A stretch of 64,000 bases of DNA from Lepas anatifera. Lineage: Eukaryota; Arthropoda; Thecostraca; Lepadidae. The DNA lies in NCBI GenBank assembly GCA_034440635.1, contig JAOTON010002130.1, positions 124,001 through 188,000 on the forward strand, in the 5' to 3' direction. A program made the position numbers and the translations under genes. Each line of letters opens with the position of its first letter. The stretch's first letter is position 1. The notes under the pieces were generated by a model. It ran no database searches. It worked only from the letters and a program-made list of their open reading frames with translations, and had not been told where the DNA came from. Below, piece by piece: positions 42,570-53,337 of the stretch.

Positions 42570-42775
42570 TACATCTGGCACCCTCCGACTCGATCGGGAC
42601 TTCCGTAGACATGTCCGCCGCGGGGGCACCCTCCGACTCGGTCAGGACTTCGGTAGACATGTCCGCCGCGGGGGTACCCTCCGAATCGGTCAGGACTTCA
42701 GTAGACATGTCCGCCGCGGGGGCACCCTCCGACTCGGTCAGGACTTCGGTAGACATGTCCGCCGTGGGGGGCACC
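42570..42775. repeat. 48-bp tandem repeat, four units
   Basis: Units of 48 bp (GGCACCCTCCGACTCGGTCA start) keep frame on both strands: PSDSVRTSVDMSAAGA on plus, ADMSTEVLTESEGAPA on minus. It could be part of a coding exon, but neither frame extends into a recognisable domain. The enclosing frames are 42509-42877 (+) and 42774-42520 (-). Confidence 0.8.
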
Positions 42776-42795
42776 TCAGCTGATTCTACAATGCC

Positions 42796-43026
42796 TTATG
42801 TCGGGGTATACATAAGAAGGAAATGTGGCCGACGCTCTTCGTCAGATATCTCTTTGGTTTCAAACGACTCCGTATAACAATTCAAAAGTTTCGTCAGCAG
42901 CATGAACAAAACGTAGCAAGGAGTCCAAATCCAAACAGTTTTGAATTCAGTATGGTAGTTTTCTGTCAACGAGGTGTTCAGCGTTTGCTGGCAGACTTCG
43001 TCCTTATTTTTGTGGTGCCTCGCCAA
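42796..43026 (-). CDS. Unrecognised small frame with one hydrophobic segment
   Basis: The minus-strand frame contains TVWIWTPCYVLFMLLTKLL, which could be one membrane segment, followed by an acidic stretch (ETKEISDEERRP). I do not recognise it and see no supporting splice sites. It could equally be a chance frame or a single exon of a membrane protein. Confidence 0.15.
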   Translation of the reverse strand: MARHHKNKDEVCQQTLNTSLTENYHTEFKTVWIWTPCYVLFMLLTKLLNCYTESFETKEISDEERRPHFLLMYTPT

Positions 43027-43600
43027 CAGGAGCTTGTCCTGAGCGTTGACTGCCAGCCTCTGAAAGACTATCGCGCGGGCGGCCGTAGGTGCGGCAAATC
43101 AAAAGCATGCTTATTTGTATTGCCCACTCGAAATATGAACAGTGCTATCAATATAGTGCAAATGTAGCGCAAATGTGCACGACTGCGGCAATGCAACCCA
43201 CACCCACCACCTTTGTCAGACTGCAGCCGTTTTTTATATGCTTTTTATTGAACCGTGTTGCCGCAGGACAGAAAATCCCCAGGGTGAGACACGTGAGAAG
43301 TGAGTGTGTGGCAGTGTGAGACCTGCGGATACAGCCGCATCAGTCCGCGACACACTGGACACAGCACTGCAGCGTGCGACACACATCAGACCTGCGGATA
43401 CAGCCGCATCAGTCCGCGACACACTGGACACAGCACTGCAGCGTGCGACACACACCAGACCTGCGGATACAGCCGCATCAGTCCGCGACACACTGGACAC
43501 AGCACTGCAGCGTGCGACACACATCGGACCTGCGGATACAGCCGCATCAGTCCGCGACACACTGGACACAGCACTGCAGCGTGCGACACACATCGGACCT

Positions 43601-43785
43601 GGGGGATGAGGTGGCTTAGTGGATAGCACCCTTGTCTTCTAAGCCACCGGTCCTGGGTTCAAGTCCCGGCGGAGCCTCTGAATAAGTCGATCTGATCCCC
43701 AAAATCCCTTCCAACAGGGTGAGAGTTGGCGACGCCGTATGACCCTGGCAGTTCGTGCGTCGTTAAACCCCAAAAATTATTACAT
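43601..43785 (+). mobile_element. tRNA-derived SINE inside the 69-bp array, copy 1
   Basis: A box GTGGCTTAGTGGATAGCACC, B box GGGTTCAAGTCCCG, then a tail GACGCCGTATGACCCTGGCA and GCGTCGTTAAACCCC. It is flanked by an 11-base direct repeat ACATCGGACCT, itself part of the array unit, which is the expected target duplication. The tRNA-like head resembles a TCT-anticodon tRNA, but folding is imperfect, so it is not called as a tRNA gene. Confidence 0.85.
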
Positions 43786-44551
43786 CGGACCTGCGGATAC
43801 AGCCGCATCAGTCTGCGACACACTGGACACATCACTGCAGCGTGCGACACACACCAGACCTGCGGATACAGCCGCATCAGTCTGCGACACACTGGACACA
43901 GCACTGCAGCGTGCGACACACACCAGACCTGCGGATACAGCCGCATCAGTCTGCGACACACTGGACACAGCACTGCAGCGTGCGACACACACCAGACCTG
44001 CGGATACAGCCGCATCAGTCCGCGACACACTGGACACAGCACTGCAGCGTGCGACACACATCAGACCTGCGGATACAGCTGCATCAGTTCGCGACACACT
44101 GGACACAGCACTGCAGCGTGCGACACACATCGGACCTGCGGATACAGCTGCATCAGTCCGCGACACACTGGACACAGCACTGTAGCGTGCGACACACATC
44201 AGACCTGCGGATACAGCTGCATCAGTCCGCGACACACTGGACACAGCACTGCAGCGTGCGACACACACCAGACCTGCGGATACAGCTGCATCAGTCCGCG
44301 ACACACTGGACACAGCACTGCAGCGTGCGACACACACCAGACCTGCGGATACAGCCGCATCAGTCCGCGACACACTGGACACAGCACTGCAGCGTGCGAC
44401 ACACATCAGACCTGCGGATACAGCTGCATCAGTTCGCGACACACTGGACACAGCACTGCAGCGTGCGACACACATCGGACCTGCGGATACAGCTGCATCA
44501 GTTCGCGACACACTGGACACAGCACTGCAGCGTGCGACACACATCGGACCT

Positions 44552-44720
44552 GGGGGATGAATAGCACCCTTGTCTTCTAAGCCACCGGTCCGGGTTCAGT
44601 CCCGGCGGAGCCTCTGAATAAGTCGATCTGATCCCCAAAATCCCTTCCAACAGGGTGAGAGTTGGCGACGCCGTATGACCCTGGCAGTTGGTGCGTCGTT
44701 AAACCCCAAAATTATTACAT
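44552..44720 (+). mobile_element. tRNA-derived SINE inside the 69-bp array, copy 2
   Basis: Same SINE, flanked by the same array boundary (ACATCGGACCT left, ACATTGGACCT right). The A-box region is shortened (GGGGGATGAATAGCACC, lacking about 15 bases) and the B box has lost one base. The identical insertion point shows it arose by duplication of a SINE-containing array segment, not by a second insertion. Confidence 0.85.
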
Positions 44721-45110
44721 TGGACCTGCGGATACAGCCGCATCAGTCCGCGACACACTGGACACAGCACTGCAGCGTGCGACACACATCAGACCTGCGG
44801 ATACAGCTGCATCAGTCCGCGACACACTGGACACAGCACTGCAGCGTGCGACACACATCAGACCTGCGGATACAGCTGCATCAGTCCGCGACACACTGGA
44901 CAAAGCACTGTAGCGTGCGACACACATCAGACCTGCGGATACAGCTGCATCAGTTCGCGACACACTGGACACAGCACTGCAGCGTGCGACACACATCGGA
45001 CCTGCGGATACAGCTGCATCAGTCGGCGACACACTGGACACAGCACTGCAGCGTGCGACACACATCGGACCTGCGGATACAGCTGCATCAGTCGGCGACA
45101 CATCAGACCC

Positions 45111-45424
45111 GTGGCTTCACATGGTGGCCCCGGCCGAGAGCGGAGGTCCGATATCGCCGTCGGTCACACGGCGTAACATCAGGCAATAACCTGATGGTGA
45201 TGTATCACTCCTATTTTATTTATTTAATTTTTCTATTTGATTAGGGCCACTCCCAACAGGCACACTTGCCCAATTACAGGGAGTATTGGCGTTGGTGTTT
45301 AAGGATCCTCTCCACCGGGTCAGATCGGACACGGAAGGCGGTTTCCCGCCGTGGGGATTGAACTCACGTTAATCCGTGCTATCCGTGTCCGATGATTTAT
45401 GTGTGGGAATGCGCAATGGTAGAT
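45111..45424. other. Unassigned; possible SINE remnants
   Basis: GGGGATTGAACTCACG at 45353 resembles an inverted B-box context. Otherwise no gene or repeat is supported. Confidence 0.3.
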
Positions 45425-45613
45425 CGGTATGTGTGGTAGCTCAATGGTAGATCGCCTGCTTCCGAAACCACAGGTCCCGGGTCAAGGACTGGCCGACTCT
45501 CAGAACCTAATCCCCAGCCTCTTCCCCACCAAAAAAACTCCTAACAGGCAGAACTTATCCACGCCATATAAGTCGGGTATTGGGTGCGACGCTAAACCCC
45601 CGTCATTCTTATG
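45425..45613 (+). mobile_element. tRNA-derived SINE, second subfamily
   Basis: A box GTGGTAGCTCAATGGTAGA (45432), degraded B box GGTCCCGGGTCAAGG, then the shared SINE tail (CCACGCCATATAAGTCGG, GTGCGACGCTAAACCCC). The tail relates it to copies at 43601 and 44552, while the tRNA head differs. Confidence 0.7.
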
Positions 45614-45775
45614 ATTGCTTCAATGTGCTAAGTGTTATGACCTGTGGAACCACGCAATGTCATAAACTACCTGCTACTGGTGAGGGCCCGGCGTCGGAGA
45701 GCGTGTTCCACCTCCACACTGGTGACCCCGGCTCATAGCGTTGCTTTCGGAAATTGTCTTTCCGGTCCGCATAAT

Positions 45776-46137
45776 GTAGATCCAACAGTGTGCGAGTCCC
45801 CATAATGTAGATCCAACAGTGTGCGAGTCCCCATAATGTAGATCCAACAGTGTGCGAGTCCCCATAATGTAGATCCAACAGTGTGCGAGTCCCCATAATG
45901 TAGATCCAACAGTGTGCGAGTCCCCATAATGTAGATCCAACAGTGTGCGAGTCCCCATAATGTAGATCCAACAGTGTGCGAGTCCCCATAATGTAGATCC
46001 AACAGTGTGCGAGTCCCCATAATGTAGATCCAACAGTGTGCGAGTCCCCATAATGTAGATCCAACAGTGTGCGAGTCCCCATAATGTAGATCCAACAGTG
46101 TGCGAGTCCCCATAATGTAGATCCAACAGTGTGCGAG
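45776..46137. repeat. 31-bp minisatellite, CCATAATGTAGATCCAACAG unit
   Basis: About 11.7 nearly identical 31-bp units; the low divergence points to recent expansion. Three minus-strand frames of 126-182 codons are artefacts (31 is not a multiple of three, so each frame cycles through all phases). Confidence 0.95.
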
Positions 46138-46341
46138 TTGGTGACATCATATAACCTCAGCGCTTGACGTGCTGGTAAGTCCAAAAAACACACACACACA
46201 GACAACATTACGTCCTACTATAGCAATTGCCACTGATAAGAGTAAATATGAAGGTGCAAAAACCGAAGATAGCACTAACAGCCCCACACGAGCTCCACCT
46301 TCCTGGTCACAGCTGACCAATTAGGTTCATAATTAACCAAG
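46138..46341. other. Spacer with a short CA run
   Basis: (CA)n at 46189-46200. This is the 3' flank of the PAN-domain gene. No clear polyadenylation signal is identified. Confidence 0.3.
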
Positions 46342-47116
46342 TTAACCAAGTAGGCTGATAACGCTGTTTGCAATGTTATTGGCGGTGCAGGCTGCGGCGC
46401 TGATGATGTTCTGGGAGCACGGCTCCTGTGTGGTTGTAAAAGTACCTGAAGAGGTCTTTGTAGAAGTAGTTGTAGAGATGGTTGTAAAAGTACCTGAAGA
46501 CGTCTTTGTAGAAGTAGTTGTAGAGATGGTTGTAAAAGTAGCTGAAGACGTCTTTGTAGAAGTAGTTGTAGAGATGGTTGTAAAAGTAGCTGAAGACGTC
46601 TGTGTAGAAGTAATTGTAGAGATGGTTGTAAAAGTACCTGAAGACGTCTGTGTAGAAGTAGTTGTAGAGATGGTTGTAAAAGTAGCTGAAGACGTCTTTG
46701 TAGAAGTAGTTGTAGAGATGGTTGTAAAAGTAGCTGAAGACGTAAGTCTAAAAAATTGTAGAAGTAGTTGTAGAGGTGGTTGTAGGGGAGGGTGTAGAGG
46801 TGGCTGAAGTGGTAGGCTGCGGTAGACGTTTGAAGAAGTGCTGGAGGGAGCCGGGTTCGCCGGTCTCCAGCGCTCCTGTCGCAGTGTAGATGTTACACTC
46901 TTTTGATCGGCTACTGTACGCCAGGCCCTCACAACTGGGAGAAGCGCTGAGGCAGATGTGGCAGCATTGCTGAAGGGAAACCTCTGCCCGCACAGGCGCT
47001 GCAGTGACTGCGGCGAATCTGTGGTTGGGAGTTCTGCTGAAGGTGTCACTGGCGAGAGAAGTGGAGGTGCCCTGGATGCAGAGACACGCCACCGTCAGAG
47101 ATACCAGCCACGTCAT
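46342..47116 (-). CDS. Secreted PAN/Apple-domain protein with Thr-rich repeats, frame-broken
   Basis: Starts at ATG 47116 (MTWLVSLTVACLCIQGTSTS), a clear signal peptide, so the product is extracellular. Residues ~40-90 form a PAN/Apple-like domain: VSLQQCCHICLSASPSCEGL, AYSSRSKECNIYTATGA. Such domains bind carbohydrate or protein. A Thr/Ser-rich stalk follows. In the first frame it ends at a TAG at 46748 (TTTSTIF). In the next frame the stalk continues with seven 16-residue repeats (TTSTKTSSATFTTIST type; 48-bp units at 46437-46752), then a Cys-containing tail (TTTQEPCSQN, SAAACTANN) to a stop at 46342. The break is a ~10-bp insertion (TTTTTTAGACTT-like) in the first repeat. Thr repeats suggest O-glycosylation, mucin-like. 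It may be a recent pseudogene, an allele, or a variant with a short stalk. Confidence 0.7.
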
Positions 47117-47649
47117 GCTGACTCCTCAGTTCAGTCCAAGTTTCTTGTCAACTGCTTTGAGACTGCGCGTATGGCTGAGACCCTCCCCTTCCTCTTCTGC
47201 GGCAGCCCAAACACGATATGTAACCGTAACTGCTGCTGTTCTTTTGTTCTTCTGCTGCGGAAGGAATTGCCCTCAGGGTATTTTCCCGCGTTACGAGTGT
47301 GTTTGAACCTTTGCTTACAAACCAACGTCTTTAAATTCTTTTCCCACTACCAGTACGGTTTTCTGACACGGCTGACATATGCAAGACTCTTTTCGTTATT
47401 GCTTCTTGCTTCATTGCTTCAACAGCACATTTCAGCTGATAACAAAATGACCTCGGTTGACGATTGAAGCCTCGGTTGACGAGATTTGACCTCACTTGAG
47501 GCTCCGTTTCCGTTTCGTCGATGTTTAATGTATTCGTATCCGGATTTGTTATCGTGGAAACCTTCTCGAAAGCGCGTGCTCGCCCAGCCCTTCGTTTGAC
47601 ATGGAGTGGCTGCACTGGATACCTGGTACCACAAAGTCGGCGTCCAGTC
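47117..47649. other. 5' flank of the PAN-domain gene
   Basis: No recognised promoter element that I can defend. The window between the start codon and the 26-bp array holds no other gene. Confidence 0.3.
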
Positions 47650-48000
47650 CGGTCCGGCCCAAATCCAGCTGTCTCCAGCCCGGCCCAAATCCAGCTGTCT
47701 CCAGTCCGGCCCAAATCCAGCTGTCTCCAGTCCGGCCAAAATCCAGCTGTCTCCAGTCCGGCCAAAATCCAGCTGTCTCCAGTCCGGCCCAAATCCAGCT
47801 GTTTCCAGTCCGGCCCAAATCCAGCTGTCTCCAGTCCGGCCCAAATCCAGCTGTCTCCAGTCCGGCCAAAATCCAGCTGTCTCCAGTCCGGCCCAAATCC
47901 AGCTGTCTCCAGTCCGGCCCAAATCCAGCTATCTCCAGTCCGGCCCAAATCCAGCTGTCTCCAGTCCGGCCCAAATCCAGCTGTCTCCAGTCCGGCCCGG
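47650..48000. repeat. 26-bp minisatellite, CCAGTCCGGCCCAAATCCAG unit
   Basis: About 13 copies with CCC/CCA alternation (GGCCCAAA/GGCCAAAA). The six long overlapping frames on both strands are by-products of a repeat lacking stops. Confidence 0.95.
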
Positions 48001-49062
48001 CTAGCTGCAGCTGTCAGCTGTCGGCGGGGAGTGGACCGCTCTCTGCCACCTGCTCACCCCCAGACCACCGGACAACGCGTTTGTGCCACCTGCCACTGGC
48101 CAAGGTTCCGTTGTATCGCAACAGGGTCGGCGTCACACATCCAGCGATGTGTTCCCTTCCCCTCTGGCGGCCCTACCGTTTGCCTTCCTGGCCATTTTGC
48201 AGCTGATTACTACCTCAGAAGCTAGCCGATGCAGTGACTCCAAGCACCATGGAGGACATAAAAGACCCACATTGGTCCGAACATAATCTGAACGGAAGGT
48301 GAATGATCTACAGCGCCGACCCAAATCACTGAAATTACCGTGATTTATCACGCTGGTCATCTGCCGACTTTGTGCACTGAGTATACAGTACAGCGCGCGC
48401 TGCCGCACTGGCAGTCGGCGTTGTGCCATTGTTCTGTGTTTGCATGACAATAAGCTGAATTGGGCGACGGCGTCTTGATATTGTCTACTTGCTACGCCGT
48501 TCGACAATCCTTTAACCTGGGTCATTCCCGCAAACGACCTATCAATCAACTAATATCGCAACCTAGCACATTGGCGGACGCGGGGGGGGCATTCCGGCCA
48601 TGGCCCTCCCCCAAAGCGCCGGAAGGGGGGCATCATGTAGTTTGCCCCCCTCTCCCAAAGGACAGTGAATGGTAGAAAGAAATTCTAGCACTGCAGGTAC
48701 ACTTTTACATACATAACAACAGGCTTTAAGGCAAATATTGTTTGTGGTTGACTGGATTAGTTTTATGTTTCTCCCGTATCAGAGGAATGCAAGGAACACA
48801 GGAGAAGAGTAGGGTGGATCGGCTGCGGCGCTCACACCATATTTGTTTTTGTATGTGCGATAGCCGAAGACCATATGTGAAGCCGAAGACCTGTTGGTCC
48901 GTCCATAGAATTCGGTGAATTTATTACCTAGTGTTGACATTGCTCGGCAGTAGAAATATCTGCACAACCAGTTAAACAGCCTTAGGAGGGCGGGTTTTTT
49001 TGGGAAACTACAGCAATAAACTTAGTGAAAGACTGAGCTGGTATAAATGGATGCTGGGCCCA
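48001..49062. other. Unassigned stretch
   Basis: A G/C-run segment at 48565-48665 (GGGGGGGC, CCCTCCCCC) resembles MITE ends, but I find no clear partner. No gene is recognised. Confidence 0.3.
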
Positions 49063-49850
49063 TTAAAGGGAGATACGCGAAAAATTATTATTGTGGTTTC
49101 TTGCTATTTGAAAAATTCTGATTAAGAAACTGTCAATTATTTTTGTACATTTGGCAAAATTTTGGGAGGCCGACCCACTTATTATCGAAATAGGTTAACA
49201 GTTCCGATAAAATGCTGAAACCTTCACCCATTACTTACTTTTCGAAAACTATTAAAGGTTGAAAGGTAATGTTTTTTGTGATAAAAATATCTGCACTTCT
49301 GTATTTCTATATGAATTAATTTTACAAAGCCTTTAGAAAATACAAGATGAATTAGTTTGCACTAGAAACAGAAAAAACATAATTACTCAAGTCTTCAGCC
49401 GGTTTGTACCTCGGGTCTTGAGTCGCTTTCTGCTTCGGCCCCAGGATGACGAAACTTTTGCGTCAGAAAGGTCACGTGACCACCATATGAGGTGGCTGTA
49501 CGTTCTGATTGGTCAATTGTGATTTCTTAAAAGTCCTATATTTTTGTTTTAATATCAGTTTTGGCTGTAGTTTTTTTAAAATAACTTTTTATTCAATAGT
49601 TTTAAACTTTCAAGTCACTGTTTAGGAAAAATGGGACCGGTTTTTTTAGAGAATTTGATAGCCTTAGCCGGGGATACGTCATTTACATCGATAAGAGGTG
49701 TACCGGTAAAGTCGTCTAGAAATGTTGACTTTGAGAACGATTTTAAGGCATTTGCAGACCGAATTCGCAAAAATGAAAATAGGACTTCTGAAACAACTTT
49801 TTGTGACCTTTTGATCTAGCCCATACAATGTTTTGCGTATCTCCCTTTAA
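49063..49850. mobile_element. TTAA-flanked MITE with AGGGAGATACGC ends
   Basis: TTAAAGGGAGATACGCGAAA at 49063 and TTTTGCGTATCTCCCTTTAA ending at 49850 are inverted and both carry TTAA at the outer edge. About 788 bp, AT-rich, no transposase. It contains a palindromic GTCACGTGAC (49471-49480). It is distinct from the half-site family. Confidence 0.75.
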
Positions 49851-49984
49851 GACTATGAAAACTTTCTTTTTATTTACCAGAATATATGTACCTACAGCCT
49901 TAAAACAGAGATCTAGACTCGAACCTACAAAAGTAATCACCGAGTTTTCAAAAGGGAAAAATTAGGAAAATAAGCTCACGCTTG

Positions 49985-50225
49985 GCCTCGTAACAGGTGC
50001 ATTGCTGAGAACAGGTACCCGCCACGTCAGGTTCTTAACAAAAGGCCTGAAAACTGGAACACGCTGTGTCGCCGTACTTAGCACACCATTTCTTTGATTT
50101 TTTTGGCAACTTGCGTCAACATTTTGGTCCATGCTATTTTAGGTGAGGTAGCCAGTGCAGGTCAAGAGACCTCACTTTAAGAAAATAAAGATAGCGTAAG
50201 ATAGAGAGCGGTTTAATCTACCGAC
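49985..50225 (+). repeat. Diverged fragment of the AGGTCA-rich TTAA element family
   Basis: GTGTCGCCGTACTTAGCACA, then a GCAGGTCAAGAGACCTCACT block and AAAGATAGCGTAAGAT align in order with the left third of the elements at 14216 and 25354 (GCCGTACTTGGCATA, ACAGGTCAAGTGACCTG, AAGATAGCATAAGTCGG). No TTAA ends remain. Confidence 0.65.
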
Positions 50226-50228
50226 CAT

Positions 50229-50855
50229 CCGGGATTGTTTATACCGGGGACCAGAGGTATACCGGTTGATACCGGGGACCAGAGGTATACCGGTTTATAC
50301 CGGTTTATACCGGGGACCAGAGGCATACTGGTTTATACCGGGGACCAGAGGTATACCGGTTTATACCGGTTTATACCGGGGACCAGAGGTATACCGGCTT
50401 ATACCGGTTTATACCGGGGACCAGAGGCATACTGGTTTATACCGGGGACCAGAGGTATACCGGCCTATACCGGTTGATACCGGGGACCAGAGGTATACCG
50501 GTTTATACCGGTTTATACCGGAGACCAGAGGCATACTGGTTTATACCGGGCACCAGAGGTATACCGGCTTATACCGGTTTATACCGGGGACCAGAGGTAT
50601 ACCGGTTTATACCGGTTGATACCGGGGACCAGAGGTATACCGGTTTATACCGGTTTATACCGGGGACCAGAGGCATACTGGTTTATACCGGGGACCAGAG
50701 GTATACCGGCTTATACCGGTTTATACCGGGGACCAGAGGTATACCGGTTTATACCGGTTGATACCGGGGACCAGAGGTATACCGGTTTATACCGGTTTAT
50801 ACCGGGGACCAGAGGTATACCGGTTTATACCGGTTGATACCGGGGACCAGAGGTG
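50229..50855. repeat. Minisatellite of TATACCGG and ATACCGGGGACCAGAGG blocks
   Basis: Composite units of ~28 and ~38 bp built from a 10-bp TTTATACCGG block and an 18-bp GGGACCAGAGGTATACCG block. The extra 10-bp block is present or absent in alternating order, giving a higher-order pattern. The plus-strand frames with YTGDQRYTGLYR are artefacts. Confidence 0.93.
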
Positions 50856-51178
50856 CGGTACGAGCCAAGGCCTCGCCGTAGGAAATGCATGAGTGAAATG
50901 CAGGGAATTTTTAAAGGAAAAGTCAGTGGGGGGGGTATTTCTTGTGCTGGCCATTATAGCGTCTTCAAGGGGTCAAGACCCCATTTTGAGGGGTCTAATT
51001 AAACTTAGACGGGTTAGTGTAAAAATAAAGGTTTCTCAATGTTTTAGTTATTCCAAGTCTAGAGGTTATAGATGCTCCCAGGGCTGCCAGGCTTTTTCAG
51101 CGGGAAAGGTCAAACCGAGCTAGAAAAATGGCCAAAGAATGGCAAAATTTTATTTCCTCTAAAATAGCCAAATAAACA
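50856..51178. other. Unassigned spacer
   Basis: Nothing recognised between the minisatellite and the left end of the TA element. Confidence 0.3.
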
Positions 51179-52576
51179 CACAGAAATAATTTATTACAAG
51201 GCACAAGCTTAAAATTGTGTTTCTACAAGGTTTACTGTAAGCGCCCGTTTGCAGCCCTGTTGGCAAAGTATCAGTCGTATTGTTGGGAGCGCCGAGGACG
51301 GGATCAATGTGTACTGTCGATTTGTACTCCTGCCGCTAGACGGCTGGCGGCCCGTGGTAAACTTGGGTCAGGCCACTGACGTCACGTGACGTGAGCCTAG
51401 TGCTGAGGTTTAATAATTGCTTAGCATTTGGAATAGGCGTGATTTGCTCTGTTTCGTAGAATATTCTAGATAGGCGGTTCTTGAGTCGTGAAAGGTCTGA
51501 GGCTTCAGTAGGAGGTGCGATGATTTCGATAGTGCGTATTGTGTGTAGGGACTTTGACTGACGTCATGCGAATTGCTGCGGGCGCTATGTGGCGACCTGG
51601 GTCGGCTGTCGAGGGGCGTTGGTCTTTTCGCTGACGGACGCTGTGGTGACAAGATGTGCGTAGAGCCCGGCTGGCCTCCGTAAGTAGTTTACGGCACGCT
51701 TATCAATGTGATTTGCTATGCGTGATATGCTTTGATATTGAGTTAAATCAGAAATTTTCCATACCGACATTTTCTGGGTTTTCGAGTTATCTTTATATAT
51801 TTGTAACGACACGTTTAACTCGTAGGTCTCTGGCGGCCATGTGACTATTTGTGAGCCGTGATCCCGAGCCGGTGGGGTCCCGTGATGGAGCCAGATGTCT
51901 GTGTACGGCGAGATGTAGAAGCTGCGCGTTGCTGTCATCTATGGAAGCGCAACGAGTCGGTACGTTTAGATTTCAAAAGTGTTGTGTTTCGGATTAGCGC
52001 CTAGTAGGTAACGTCACTCAATAATTGTGAAGTTATGCTTCAAGGTATTAGTATGATGGATATTTAGAGTTGGTCGTGGAACGGATTAATCGATAATTAC
52101 GTTATATTTGGCTCGAAGTGGCGTCCCTGTGAGCATGGGGGTTTTTCCGAATTGTGATGCTCGTTTTCGTCCGCAGAAACGGAATAAAACCGTCTCGTAA
52201 GAAATGGTTTTCCAGTCTTCGAGCTGCCCTTTCGAGATCGGCGCGCGGCACTTTACATTTACCATTGCAGAACAATAGTTGCACCGTAGTTCAATTACCG
52301 AAGTAAAACAACCCTGGTTACGTCACTAGCATAAAGCAATGCAATTACTACAGAATGACAACCTTGCCTTGTGCCACAATAGTGCGCTCCTCGTTCATAC
52401 CTGGTTCATACCTTGCTTGTGCACCAGCGCTGCACTAACTGAATACTAGGCGTTGTAGTAGCATTGTAAATAGCTGGTAGGTAAAGCTAGGGCGTTGTTG
52501 CACCCTTGCTCGGCAATTGTCGTTTGACTATGATTTCAAATACCTGCTTGTACTACGATCGCCATCTTGCTTTCTG
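51179..52576. mobile_element. Left end of a TA-type CACAG element, with a 1,023-bp insert
   Basis: CACAGAAATAATTTATTACA at 51179 matches the left end of the element at 59839. Homology breaks after AAGGTTTA (51234), resumes at TTTACCATTGCAGAAC (52258) and continues to GCCATCTTGCTTTCTG (52576), where the CR1-like element starts. The insert 51235-52257 is flanked by TTTA on both sides and is not recognised. Its edges (CTGTAAGCGCC, and ATGTAAAGTGCC in reverse) are weakly alike. Confidence 0.7.
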
Positions 52577-53337
52577 ATCTGGCATCCTAGCCCATCCTGT
52601 GTGGACGTGTGGTGCTAGTGCTCCCGTTATTTTGTCATAAATTTAAGTGATTTCTTCGGAATAAATCGGGTAAAAGTGGGTTCAATCGACTTGTTACACC
52701 GGTGTGCGATCGTGTTGACCCCGTTCTTTCCGCATTTTGCAATTAACTATTTTGCAATCAACTAAATTCGCGTAAGTTTATCGAGTGTAGGTTTTGTTTT
52801 CGTTGTTGATTTGGAAAACTGGTTGCCCTTATTCAGCTGGTAAATTCCCAGAGGTTTTTGTCAGAGGATCTATAGATATAGTTTACTGTTACCTACTGTT
52901 GGGTTTGTTTTTTTGTTTGTTTGTTAACTTTCATTTATTAAACAATGAACTTTATTTTGTATTTGGCGAATGGGAGAGGCTTCCACTTTGTCAGCAAGCG
53001 ATTAGTGAACAACAAAAGAAGCAGGTTGAAGGAAGAAGTACCTAATAACAATTCAATCGCCTCACAAATTTCTGGGCACGTTATTCTCTCTTGAGGTAGC
53101 TTGGCTTGGATCTCGATTTAAGGTTTGTACTGATCGTTTCACTTATCAACTGGAAATTCTTGGACATGGCAGCTTGGGCTTGAGGGAATAATTGATGGAC
53201 CGACTGCTCTCGCCCGGGGGTTAGCTCATTACTGATTGAATGAATTGACACGTAAGCGCTCATTTCGCTGCTGCTCGGTATCCCCAACTGAATCATAGGC
53301 CTAGTTCTGACTCACATCCTGCTTTCTATTAGGTAAA

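Larger units (their letters stand above)
43312..45110. repeat. 69-bp minisatellite with embedded SINE copies
   Basis: Unit ACCTGCGGATACAGCCGCAT to ACACACATCAG, 69 bp, in three blocks (43312-43600, 43786-44551, 44721-45110) separated by two near-identical SINE inserts. Since 69 is 23 codons, four to five frames stay open across it. Sequence variants (CCGCAT/CTGCAT, GTCCGC/GTTCGC, CTGCAG/CTGTAG) include stops in some frames, so I see no sign of coding constraint. Confidence 0.95.

Noticed and set aside
42796..43026. Exon of an ABC-type transporter membrane domain
   Set aside because: A short hydrophobic match by eye (TVWIWTPC) is too weak; kept only as an unrecognised frame.
43601..43672. tRNA gene
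   Set aside because: A and B boxes are present, but the stems fold poorly, a shared SINE tail follows and a target duplication flanks it; it is a SINE.
43726..44580. Several 240-284 codon frames on both strands
   Set aside because: A 69-bp stop-free repeat keeps most frames open. Variants include stops in some frames and no frame shows consistent synonymous bias.
45660..46208. Minus-strand frames of 126-182 codons
   Set aside because: By-products of the 31-bp array.
47331..48225. Six overlapping frames of 130-234 codons
   Set aside because: By-products of the 26-bp array on both strands.
50235..50837. Plus-strand frames with YTGLYRG repeats
   Set aside because: By-products of the TATACCGG minisatellite.
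51585..51938. 117-codon minus-strand frame in the unknown 1-kb insert
   Set aside because: No recognisable domain, and no second copy in the window to test conservation.
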